Shown in pieces: positions 1-5,339 of a stretch of 5,339 bases of DNA. The notes beneath the pieces are model-generated. The model was not told the DNA's origin. It saw nothing but the letters and a program-made list of their open reading frames with translations, and ran no database searches. The stretch spans positions 1 through 5,339 of the forward strand of contig DAIESZ010000362.1 in NCBI GenBank assembly GCA_027346035.1, written 5' to 3'. Position 1 is the first letter of the stretch, and each line of letters opens with the position of its first letter. This DNA comes from Propionibacteriaceae bacterium. GTDB taxonomy: Bacteria; Actinomycetota; Actinomycetes; Propionibacteriales; Propionibacteriaceae. Both the position numbers and the translations under genes were made by a program.

Positions 1-1255
1 TCGTCCCGGCGCCCCGGGCGACGGCCTGCTGAGCCACCTCGTCGGCCGCGGCGGCGCCCCGGCTCATCCCGATGCCGTGGTCACCGTCACCGGCGACCGC
101 GTCGATGTCTCCGAGGTAGCGTTCGCTGTCGACCAGCATCGCGTGCACGTCCGCGATCGCCTCCGCGACGACTCGAGCCGCCGCCCGGTTCTCGGGGGCG
201 GCGTCGGGAATCACGTCCTCCTCAACCACGTCGAGGGTCCGGCCGTCGAGTTCCAGCGCCTGGACGTTGCCCTTGCGATAAGCCGGGGTGTCGCACGGCG
301 CGAGCCAGAGCCGCTCCAACTCGTCGTCGAACCAGCACACGGTCAGCGAGAGTCCCGCCATGTCGAGGCTGGTGCACTGTTCGTCGACCTCCCCCTCGAC
401 GATCTCGTACCCGCGCTCTTCGAGCAGCCGGGCCACCCGGGCGAAGGTGACGAACAGTTCCTCGTACTTGACGGTGCCGAGACCGTTGAGCATCGCCAGG
501 ATCCGCCTGCTGTCGCCGGGGTCCTCGGCGAGGACCTTCTCGACGAGCAGTTCGGCGATCTCGTCGGCCGTGCCGATGGGCTGCTCGGCGATCCCGGGTT
601 CGCCGTGGATCCCGAGACCGAGGCTCATCTGCCCCTCGGGGACGGTGAACAACGGGTGGTCGGCACCCGGGAGCGTGCATCCGGAGAACGCGATGCCGAA
701 GGACCGGGTGCGGTCGTTGGCCCGCCGCGCGACCCGTTCGACGTCGTCGAGGGTGGCGCCCCCGGCCGCGGCGGCCGCGGCGCACTTGAAGATCACGAGG
801 TCACCGGCGATGCCCCGCCGCTCGAGTGCCTGCTCGGGCGGGGCCGAGGCGATGTCGTCGCTCACCGTGACGATCCGGACGTCGACACCTTCGCCGCGAA
901 GCTTCTCGGCGGCCTCACCGAAGTGCAGCACGTCGCCCGCGTAGTTGCCGAAGCTGACGAACACGCCCGCGCCGTGGTCGGAGGCCCTGAGCACCGAGGA
1001 GATCTGCGAGGCCGAGGGGGAGGCGAAGATGTTGCCGCAGGCGGCGCCGTGGGCGAGGCCCGGGCCGACCCAGCCCGCGAACGCCGGGTAGTGGCCGCTG
1101 CCACCGCCGATGACGACGCCCACCTCACCGTCGGGCACCTTGGTCGCCCGCACGACGCCGCCGTGGACGGGGCGCAGGTAGCGCCGGTTTGCCGCGACCA
1201 TGCCGGCGAGGGCCTCGTCGGCGAAGTCGGCGGGAGAGTTGACCAGAAACGTCAT
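1..1255 (-). CDS. DhaK-DhaL fusion kinase of the dihydroxyacetone kinase family (3' end cut off by the window)
   Basis: This ATP-dependent keto-triose/tetrose kinase is open without a stop from ATG at 1255 to the left edge; 418 residues are visible. Residues 1 to about 340 are a DhaK (DAK1) domain. They hold the glycine loop GGGSGHYPA at 50-58 (His55), Asp108 in NYAGD, and His217 in LGLGIHGEPG, the histidine that binds the substrate carbonyl covalently in this family. From about residue 355 a DhaL (DAK2) nucleotide domain begins, with LGDIDAVAGDGDHG placing Asp385, Asp390 and Asp392 at the spacing of the Mg-ATP ligands. Fused, ATP-using family members are roughly 550-600 residues, so about 150 are missing. 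The start is well supported: a strong GAGGAGG ribosome site lies at 1266-1260, four bases before ATG. The substrate loop reads GHYPAFAGWVG rather than the usual GHEPAHAG, a form I associate with tetrulose (erythrulose) kinases such as DerK/LerK. The family is certain; the substrate is not, so I give no symbol. Confidence 0.93.
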   Translation of the reverse strand, partial: MTFLVNSPADFADEALAGMVAANRRYLRPVHGGVVRATKVPDGEVGVVIGGGSGHYPAFAGWVGPGLAHGAACGNIFASPSASQISSVLRASDHGAGVFVSFGNYAGDVLHFGEAAEKLRGEGVDVRIVTVSDDIASAPPEQALERRGIAGDLVIFKCAAAAAAGGATLDDVERVARRANDRTRSFGIAFSGCTLPGADHPLFTVPEGQMSLGLGIHGEPGIAEQPIGTADEIAELLVEKVLAEDPGDSRRILAMLNGLGTVKYEELFVTFARVARLLEERGYEIVEGEVDEQCTSLDMAGLSLTVCWFDDELERLWLAPCDTPAYRKGNVQALELDGRTLDVVEEDVIPDAAPENRAAARVVAEAIADVHAMLVDSERYLGDIDAVAGDGDHGIGMSRGAAAADEVAQQAVARGAGT

Positions 1256-1288
1256 CGTTCCTCCTCATGGAGGGTTGGTTCCTAAATG

Positions 1289-1317
1289 ACCCTAACGCCG
1301 CAGGGGTGACCCCACAA
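1289..1317 (-). promoter_or_regulatory. Predicted sigma-A-type promoter of the DhaKL kinase gene
   Basis: Reading the minus strand, a -35 hexamer TTGTGG (1317-1312) is followed after exactly 17 bases by a -10 hexamer TAGGGT (1294-1289), which fits the actinobacterial TAnnnT pattern. Transcription would start near 1282, giving a leader of about 27 bases that carries the ribosome site. The spacing and position suit the kinase gene. The -35 matches TTGACA only in its first three bases, so this remains a prediction. Confidence 0.5.
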
Positions 1318-1335
1318 TCGATTGTTTGATAACAA
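1303..1335. promoter_or_regulatory. Cluster of operator-like palindromes at the DhaKL promoter
   Basis: Three inverted repeats lie in 33 bases. GGGGTGACCCC (1303-1313) sits mostly between the -35 and -10 elements and overlaps the end of the -35. ACAATCGATTGT (1314-1325) is a perfect 12-bp palindrome over the rest of the -35. TTGTT-TGAT-AACAA (1322-1335) is a 5-bp inverted repeat with a 4-base centre, just upstream. The last two share the TTGT half-site. They form an AT-rich island in a very GC-rich region. Position over the -35 suggests repression by a sugar- or polyol-responsive regulator, but no regulator gene is in the window and its family cannot be named. Confidence 0.4.
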
Positions 1336-1353
1336 CCCAAAATCTGAGACGTT

Positions 1354-1382
1354 CGGTGATCCGTTCACCGGGCAAGCCGGTG
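1354..1382 (-). terminator. Weak hairpin region behind ftsK, possible terminator
   Basis: Two overlapping hairpins lie 27-57 bases after the ftsK stop. One pairs CACCGG (1366-1371) with CCGGTG (1377-1382) around a five-base loop. The other pairs CGGTGA (1354-1359) with TCACCG (1365-1370). They share bases 1366-1370, so only one can form at a time. In the direction of ftsK transcription the nearest T-run (TTTT, about 1342-1339) is more than ten bases past the last stem, so this is not a textbook intrinsic terminator. Confidence 0.25.
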
Positions 1383-1408
1383 TCAGTCGGTGGTTCGTCC
1401 AGCTGAGA

Positions 1409-3937
1409 TCAGCCCGCGGCGAGCGAGGCGAGCACGCCGTCGAGGTCGTCGGGCTTGGCGAGCACCTCACGCGGCTTCGATCCCTCCGACGGCCCCACGA
1501 CGCCGCGCGTCTCGAGGATGTCCATGAGCCGCCCCGCCTTCGCGAAACCGACCCGCAGCTTGCGCTGCAGCATCGAGGTGGAACCGAGCTGCAACTCGAC
1601 CACGAGCCGCGCGGCCTCCAGCACGAGGTCGAGGTCGTCGCCGATGTCCTCGGCAGGTTTCGTTCCGCTGGCCGCCGGGGCGGTGACGTCGTCGCGATAC
1701 TGCGGCTGCAGTTGCAGGCTCACCTGGCGCACGACGTCGCGGATCTCCGCCTCGGTGACCCACGAGCCCTGGACGCGGACGGGCTTGCTCTCCCCCATCG
1801 GCAGGAACAGGCCGTCGCCCTGACCGACGAGCTTCTCCGCGCCCGGCTGGTCGAGGATGACCCGCGAGTCGGTCATCGACGAGGTGGCGAACGCCAGCCG
1901 CGAGGGCACGTTGGCCTTGATCAGGCCGGTGACGACGTCGGTGGAGGGTCGCTGGGTGGCGAGCACCAGGTGGATGCCGGCCGCGCGGGCCAGCTGGGTG
2001 ATCCGCACGATCGAGTCCTCGACGTCGCGCGGGGCGACCATCATGAGGTCGGCGAGCTCGTCGACGACCACGACCAGGTAGGGGTAGGGCGCGAGTACCC
2101 GCTCCGATCCGGGAGGCAGCTGCACCTGCCCCGCGCGGACCGCCTTGTTGAAGTCGTCGACGTGGCGGAACCCGAACGCCGCCAGGTCGTCGTAACGCTG
2201 GTCCATCTCCCGCACGACCCAGCCGAGCGCCTCGGCGGCCTTCTTCGGGTTGGTGATGATCGGCGTCACGAGGTGCGGAATGCCCTCGTAGTGGTTCAGC
2301 TCGACACGTTTCGGGTCGACGAGCAGCATGCGGACCTCGTCGGGCGTGGAACGCATCATGATCGAGGTGATGAGGCTGTTGACGAACGACGACTTGCCCG
2401 AGCCGGTGGCCCCGGCGACGAGCAGGTGCGGCATCTTGGCGACGTTGGCGATGACGAAGCCGCCCTCGACGTCCTTGCCGAGGCCCACGACCAGAGGATG
2501 GTGGTCGGCCCGGGCGCGCGCCGAGCGCAGCACGTCGCCGAGGGAGACGACCTCCTTGTCGCGGTTCGGGATCTCGATGCCGATGGCCGACTTGCCGGGG
2601 ATCGGCGACAGGATCCGCACATCGGGTGAGGCCACCGCGTAGGCGATGTTCTTCGACAGGGCGGTGACCTTCTCGAGCTTGACACCGTTGCCGAGTTCGA
2701 CCTCGTACCGGGTGACGGTCGGGCCGCGGGTGTATCCGGTGACCCGGGCATCGATCTCGAACTGACGCAGCACCTCGGTGAGCCGACCGACGATCTGGTC
2801 GGACACCTCCGTGCGCGCCTTCGGCTGGCTGCCCGGCTTGAGCAATCCCATATCGGGCAGGCAGTACTGCACCTCTCCCGACAGCTGGAGCTGCTCGGCC
2901 CGCGGCGGCGCCGACGTGTGCTTCGGTGCGTCCAGTGCGTGCGCGACCACGGCCTCGGGAGGCACGGGCAGGAAGGGTTCGGCGGGTTCGGGGGCGGGGG
3001 CGGGATCCGGCACAGCCCCGGCGTCGAGGGACCCCTGGTCGGCGTCGATACCCACGCGATCGGTTGCCGGAAGGTCGTCGTCACGCACGAGCGCCGACTC
3101 GTAGGCCCTGTCGACGCCGTACTCGATCTGCTTCGCCGCCCGCGCCGCCGCCAGTTCGGCCCGCCGCTCGGTGAAGCGGTCGCGGGCGTCGCGCCCATTC
3201 GCCGCCAGCTCGTGCAGCGGTTTCCCGATGATCACGAGGACGCCGAAGATCGTGAGCAGGGTGAGCAGGGGGGCGGCCACCCACGGAGTGAGCAGGTCGG
3301 ACAGCATGCTCGAGGAGATGAATCCGAGGATGCCGCCGGCGGCTCGCATCGCCTCGGGGTGGTTCGGCCGGGGCAGGCCGTGGGCGAGGTTCACCAGGCC
3401 GAGGAAACCGAACAGGGCGGCCATCCACCCGACGACCTGGCGTCCGGCAGGGCCGTTCTTGTCGGGATGACGCAGCGTGCGCCACGCCATCGCGAGGCAG
3501 GCGACGGGGAGCGCGTAGCTCACCATGCCGAAGATCGTGGAGACGCCCACGTGGATCGCCCCACCGACCTGGCCTGGCAGGCCGAACCAGAACTCGGCGG
3601 CCACGATGATCGCCACCCCGATGAACACGAGGCCGGTGCCGTCACGGCGCAGGGCGGGGTCGATGTCGTCGACGTGCCCGATGCTGCGCACCATGCCGCC
3701 GACCAGGCGCGCGAGCCCGCGCCAGAGAGCTGCGAACGCCACGACCACCGGGTTCGGTCGTGGCTCCGGCGGCTTCCTGCGTGCCGCGGCCGACGACCGC
3801 CCGGTGGTGCTCTGGTTCCCTCCGCCGCTGCGTGATCCACGGTCCGTCCGTGACGTCGACCGGCCCGCGGCGTTGCTGCGGGTGGTCGCCGACGTGCGTT
3901 GCGTGGACCGCGCCGGGGAAGACGCGCGTGTCCCCAT
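1409..3937 (-). CDS. ftsK: DNA translocase FtsK/SpoIIIE
   Basis: This septum-anchored, ATP-driven motor pumps chromosomal DNA during division and helps resolve dimers at dif. From ATG at 3937 it has 842 residues and ends in TGA at 1411-1409. Residues 1-62 are a basic Arg/Ser/Thr-rich cytoplasmic tail. About four membrane segments follow within 101-240. A charged coiled region (245-285) and an acidic Ala/Pro/Glu-rich linker (to about 345) lead to the motor. The alpha/beta motor shows Walker A GATGSGKS at 509-516, Walker B LVVVVDE at 621-627, and the family block ATQRPSTDVVTGLIKAN at 660-676. The C-terminal gamma winged helix (about 768-826) carries STSMLQRKLRVGFAKAGRLM and GPSEGSKPREVL, the DNA-orienting KOPS reader. 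The linker is far shorter than in Escherichia coli FtsK (1329 residues), as is normal for actinobacteria. A start 15 codons earlier (3982) is possible but lies inside a hairpin. No ribosome site precedes 3937, but a -10 hexamer sits where a leaderless message would need it. Confidence 0.97.
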   Translation of the reverse strand: MGTRASSPARSTQRTSATTRSNAAGRSTSRTDRGSRSGGGNQSTTGRSSAAARRKPPEPRPNPVVVAFAALWRGLARLVGGMVRSIGHVDDIDPALRRDGTGLVFIGVAIIVAAEFWFGLPGQVGGAIHVGVSTIFGMVSYALPVACLAMAWRTLRHPDKNGPAGRQVVGWMAALFGFLGLVNLAHGLPRPNHPEAMRAAGGILGFISSSMLSDLLTPWVAAPLLTLLTIFGVLVIIGKPLHELAANGRDARDRFTERRAELAAARAAKQIEYGVDRAYESALVRDDDLPATDRVGIDADQGSLDAGAVPDPAPAPEPAEPFLPVPPEAVVAHALDAPKHTSAPPRAEQLQLSGEVQYCLPDMGLLKPGSQPKARTEVSDQIVGRLTEVLRQFEIDARVTGYTRGPTVTRYEVELGNGVKLEKVTALSKNIAYAVASPDVRILSPIPGKSAIGIEIPNRDKEVVSLGDVLRSARARADHHPLVVGLGKDVEGGFVIANVAKMPHLLVAGATGSGKSSFVNSLITSIMMRSTPDEVRMLLVDPKRVELNHYEGIPHLVTPIITNPKKAAEALGWVVREMDQRYDDLAAFGFRHVDDFNKAVRAGQVQLPPGSERVLAPYPYLVVVVDELADLMMVAPRDVEDSIVRITQLARAAGIHLVLATQRPSTDVVTGLIKANVPSRLAFATSSMTDSRVILDQPGAEKLVGQGDGLFLPMGESKPVRVQGSWVTEAEIRDVVRQVSLQLQPQYRDDVTAPAASGTKPAEDIGDDLDLVLEAARLVVELQLGSTSMLQRKLRVGFAKAGRLMDILETRGVVGPSEGSKPREVLAKPDDLDGVLASLAAG
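2984..3004 (+). other. G-quadruplex-type motif inside ftsK (template strand)
   Basis: The plus strand has four G-runs at 2984-2986, 2990-2994, 2996-3000 and 3002-3004, separated by loops of 3, 1 and 1 bases. This meets the usual G3-N(1-7) quadruplex rule. It lies opposite codons for the Pro/Ala/Glu linker of FtsK, so it is on the transcribed template strand. It probably reflects proline and alanine codon use and may have no function. Confidence 0.45.
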
Positions 3938-3944
3938 GATTGGC

Positions 3945-3950
3945 AGGCTA
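3945..3950 (-). promoter_or_regulatory. Candidate -10 element for leaderless ftsK transcription
   Basis: TAGCCT (3950-3945, minus strand) fits TAnnnT and ends seven bases before the A of the ftsK ATG at 3937, so transcription would start at or next to the start codon. No Shine-Dalgarno sequence precedes the ATG, which agrees with a leaderless message, a common arrangement in actinobacteria. No convincing -35 is seen, and a hexamer of this looseness occurs often by chance. Confidence 0.35.
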
Positions 3951-3960
3951 ACCCATCGAC

Positions 3961-3988
3961 CCCGGTGGAGCGAAGCATCCACGCCGGG
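3961..3988 (-). terminator. Hairpin between thiL and ftsK, possible terminator or processing site
   Basis: CCCGG-TGGA (3961-3969) pairs with TCCA (3978-3981) and CCGGG (3984-3988) around an 8-base loop, with a 2-base CG bulge: nine pairs in all. It begins ten bases after the thiL stop codon. No T-run follows it on the minus strand, so it would be at best an atypical terminator. It could instead stabilise the thiL message end or simply overlap the ftsK promoter. Confidence 0.3.
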
Positions 3989-3997
3989 CAGGCCCGC

Positions 3998-4960
3998 TCA
4001 GCGGAAGTGGTCCCACCCACCCGGGGTGGCCCAGGCCGCGCCGTCAACCGTCACCGCCGACCCGGTGTCGCCGGCCTCGGGTGCCGCGTGAACACGGCCC
4101 AGGACGTGCCAGCCCGCGGCGATCGACCCGACGGGGAAGCAGGCGACGAGCGCGTGGTCCTCTCCCCCGGTGAGGACGAAGTCGAGCGGGTCGCGGTTGG
4201 TGGCGGCCCCCACCGTGCGGACCACGTCGTCGAGGGGAAGTTCGGCGCTCACGAGGTCGATTCGCACCCCGCTCGCCGCGCAGATGTGGCCGAGGTCGGC
4301 GATCAGCCCGTCGGAGACGTCGATCATCGCCGTGGCTCCGGCGAGGGACGCCGCCGCCCCCTGCCCGTAGGGGACCTGGGGACAACGCTGCGCGTCGACG
4401 GCGACCCGGGGGGAGCGGAACCCGCGGCCGAGGACGGCCAGGCCGGCGGAGGCCCAGCCCATCCGACCGGTGTAGGCGACGACATCGCCCGGGCGCGCCC
4501 CGGCCCGCGTCACGGGACGGCGTCCGGCCAGCTGTCCGATGACGGTGGCCCCGATGGTGATGTCGCGGGACCGGGTGGTGTCGCCCCCCACCAGCGTGAT
4601 GCCGGCGACCTCGGCCTCCGAGCGCACCCCGGTGGCGAAATCGCGCACCCAGCTCACCGGCAGCTGCGGCGGGATGCTCAGCGCGATCACCAGGGCGACG
4701 GGGTCGGCGCCCATCGCCTCCAGGTCGGACACGCTCACGGCGACGGTCTTGCGGCCGATGTCGATGGCCGAGCTCCAGTCGCGGCGGAAGTGCACCCCCT
4801 CGACCAGGGCATCGACGCTGACGACGCTCGACCCGTCGACCCGGAACACGGCGGCGTCGTCGCCCGGCCCCACCGACACGGACTCGGGCATGACCAGCGA
4901 CCTCGTGATGTCGGCGATCAGGCCGAACTCACCGACGGCGGACACCTCGACGCCACTCAT
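3998..4960 (-). CDS. thiL: Thiamine-monophosphate kinase ThiL
   Basis: ThiL phosphorylates thiamine monophosphate with ATP to give thiamine diphosphate, the active cofactor, in the cytoplasm. The 320-residue product has the normal length of the family (AIR-synthase-like ATPase fold, active as a dimer). Visible landmarks are GPGDDAAV at 31-38 and VVSVDALVEGVHF at 46-58, both metal/ATP-binding; GGDTT at 125-129; MIDVSDGL at 212-219; LTGGEDHAL at 263-271; and the closing GWDHF at 315-319. Actinobacterial ThiL proteins share this pattern throughout. ATG at 4960 is chosen because GAAGGGG ends five bases upstream; the GTG at 4966 would overlap that ribosome site. The gene is divergent from the small RAM-domain gene and is followed 60 bases later by ftsK on the same strand. 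Other thiamine genes are not in the window, and uracil-DNA glycosylase (ung), which often follows thiL in actinobacteria, is absent. Confidence 0.96.
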   Translation of the reverse strand: MSGVEVSAVGEFGLIADITRSLVMPESVSVGPGDDAAVFRVDGSSVVSVDALVEGVHFRRDWSSAIDIGRKTVAVSVSDLEAMGADPVALVIALSIPPQLPVSWVRDFATGVRSEAEVAGITLVGGDTTRSRDITIGATVIGQLAGRRPVTRAGARPGDVVAYTGRMGWASAGLAVLGRGFRSPRVAVDAQRCPQVPYGQGAAASLAGATAMIDVSDGLIADLGHICAASGVRIDLVSAELPLDDVVRTVGAATNRDPLDFVLTGGEDHALVACFPVGSIAAGWHVLGRVHAAPEAGDTGSAVTVDGAAWATPGGWDHFR

Positions 4961-4965
4961 GCGCA

Positions 4966-4972
4966 CCCCTTC
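4966..4972 (-). promoter_or_regulatory. Ribosome-binding site of thiL
   Basis: GAAGGGG (4972-4966, minus strand) lies five bases before ATG at 4960. It decides the start, because the in-frame GTG at 4966 would share its first base with the last base of the site. Confidence 0.65.
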
Positions 4973-5035
4973 AGCGGGTTCGGACCGGCGCTCTCACTCC
5001 GCCCCGGCAGCGACCCTGCCGTTCCGCCCAGCCAA

Positions 5036-5047
5036 CACGCTAGCGTG
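5036..5047. promoter_or_regulatory. Palindromic -10 region, predicted bidirectional promoter for thiL and the RAM gene
   Basis: CACGCTAGCGTG is a perfect 12-bp palindrome in the divergent gap. It places the -10-like hexamer TAGCGT on both strands: 5041-5046 on the plus strand and 5042-5037 on the minus strand, overlapping by two bases. Starts about seven bases beyond each hexamer would fall near 5053 (plus) and 5030 (minus). These give leaders of about 44 bases for the RAM gene and 70 for thiL. Neither side has a convincing -35. It could equally be an operator for an unknown dimeric regulator. Confidence 0.42.
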
Positions 5048-5083
5048 AGTACCGGTGGCTCGGCCCGCCGCCGTTCCGCTCAT

Positions 5084-5090
5084 GGAAGGA
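5084..5090 (+). promoter_or_regulatory. Ribosome-binding site of the RAM-domain gene
   Basis: GGAAGGA lies six bases before ATG at 5097 and fixes that start. The in-frame ATG at 5082 runs into this site, and the in-frame GTG at 5055 has no such site. Confidence 0.75.
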
Positions 5091-5096
5091 CCCGCC

Positions 5097-5330
5097 ATGG
5101 TTCAGGCATACATCCTGGTGCAGAGCAACGTCGGACGCTCCGCCGAGGTCGCCCTCGCGATCCGCGAAATCCCGGGAGTGATCCTGGCCGAGGGCGTGAC
5201 CGGCCCGTACGACGTGATCGTCCGCGCTGAGGCCGACACCGTCGACGAGTTGGGTCAGCTCGTCGTGGCGCAGGTGCAGCAGGTGCCCGGCATCACCCGC
5301 ACCGTCACCTGTCCCGTCATCCACCTGTGA
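5097..5330 (+). CDS. Stand-alone Lrp/AsnC ligand-binding (RAM) domain protein
   Basis: This 77-residue protein is a single RAM domain (beta-alpha-beta-beta-alpha-beta, ACT-like), the effector-binding and oligomerising half of Lrp/AsnC regulators. It starts directly with the first strand, MVQAYILVQ, continues through helix RSAEVALAIREIPGV (13-27), the conserved GPYD turn at 36-39, IVRAEADTVDEL (41-52) and PGITRTVT (64-71), and ends CPVIHL. No helix-turn-helix domain is encoded; there is no room for one after the start chosen from the ribosome site. Such proteins are widespread in actinobacteria and are expected to form dimers or higher rings that bind amino acids or other small molecules. They may act as metabolite sensors or partners of full-length Lrp proteins. 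The specific ligand and role are unknown. It is divergent from thiL, a pairing I recall from other actinobacteria. The gene is complete, and nine bases follow the stop. Confidence 0.92.
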   Translation: MVQAYILVQSNVGRSAEVALAIREIPGVILAEGVTGPYDVIVRAEADTVDELGQLVVAQVQQVPGITRTVTCPVIHL

Positions 5331-5339
5331 CGGCCACCG

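Noticed and set aside
77..1285. A 402-codon open frame on the plus strand opposite the kinase gene
   Set aside because: It mirrors the third-position GC bias of the DhaKL gene, is rich in Arg, Gly, Asp and Val without recognisable motifs, and lacks a ribosome site. The minus-strand frame has all the family motifs.
1125..1340. A small minus-strand open frame (71 codons) at the kinase promoter
   Set aside because: It runs through the promoter palindromes and then overlaps the kinase gene in another frame; no ribosome site or recognisable product.
1322..2629. A 435-codon open frame on the plus strand opposite ftsK
   Set aside because: Low-complexity His/Asp/Arg/Gly composition and no domain. 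It lies entirely opposite the FtsK motor and linker, which are unmistakable on the other strand.
2918..3835. A 305-codon open frame on the plus strand opposite the FtsK membrane region
   Set aside because: Antisense artefact of high GC. Its His/Gln/Glu-rich translation is the reverse image of hydrophobic membrane codons.
3938..3982. A 15-codon N-terminal extension of FtsK
   Set aside because: The extra residues are encoded in the intergenic hairpin and the -10-like element; the ATG at 3937 begins the typical basic actinobacterial FtsK tail.
5055..5096. A 14-residue N-terminal extension of the RAM protein (GTG at 5055 or ATG at 5082)
   Set aside because: The extension contains the ribosome site for 5097 and adds nothing to the RAM fold, which starts at MVQAYI.
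3899..5230. A 443-codon open frame on the plus strand spanning thiL and the divergent gap
   Set aside because: It overlaps thiL antisense and runs out of frame into the RAM gene; no motif or ribosome site supports it.
1..5339. Phage defence, CRISPR, transposon, tRNA/rRNA or riboswitch
   Set aside because: No direct-repeat arrays, transposase motifs, terminal repeats or tRNA-like folds were seen. The thiL leader is too short and lacks a recognisable TPP-riboswitch core. The four genes are recognised core or metabolic families.

Overview
The window is a dense, high-GC stretch of bacterial chromosome. Almost every third codon position is G or C, all four genes are of typical actinobacterial form, and FtsK and ThiL resemble their mycobacterial counterparts. 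I read it as an actinomycete, probably order Mycobacteriales (Rhodococcus/Gordonia/Mycobacterium relatives). The genus cannot be fixed from the sequence alone.

Layout, left to right. (1) Positions 1-1255, minus strand: a fused DhaK-DhaL (dihydroxyacetone-kinase family) gene whose 3' end runs off the left edge. (2) Positions 1256-1408: a regulatory gap with a good -35/-10 promoter for that kinase, several nested palindromes, and weak hairpins behind ftsK. (3) Positions 1409-3937, minus strand: the complete DNA translocase gene ftsK. (4) Positions 3938-3997: a short gap with a hairpin and a probable leaderless promoter for ftsK. (5) Positions 3998-4960, minus strand: complete thiL, thiamine-monophosphate kinase. 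(6) Positions 4961-5096: a divergent promoter region centred on a perfect 12-bp palindrome that contains a -10-like hexamer on each strand. (7) Positions 5097-5330, plus strand: a 77-residue stand-alone Lrp/AsnC ligand-binding (RAM) protein with no DNA-binding domain.

The genes do not form an obvious single pathway. thiL makes the cofactor thiamine diphosphate, ftsK handles chromosome segregation at division, and the DhaKL protein phosphorylates a short keto-sugar. ThiL and the RAM protein are divergent neighbours that may share a promoter region. FtsK follows thiL on the same strand but seems to have its own start signal, and the kinase has its own promoter. The more interesting points are regulatory: the palindromic -10 between thiL and the RAM gene, and the operator-like palindromes before the kinase. 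A non-canonical substrate loop in the kinase suggests a substrate other than dihydroxyacetone. I found no mobile element, CRISPR array, RNA gene or clearly new multi-gene system. No gene-free stretch exceeds about 155 bases.
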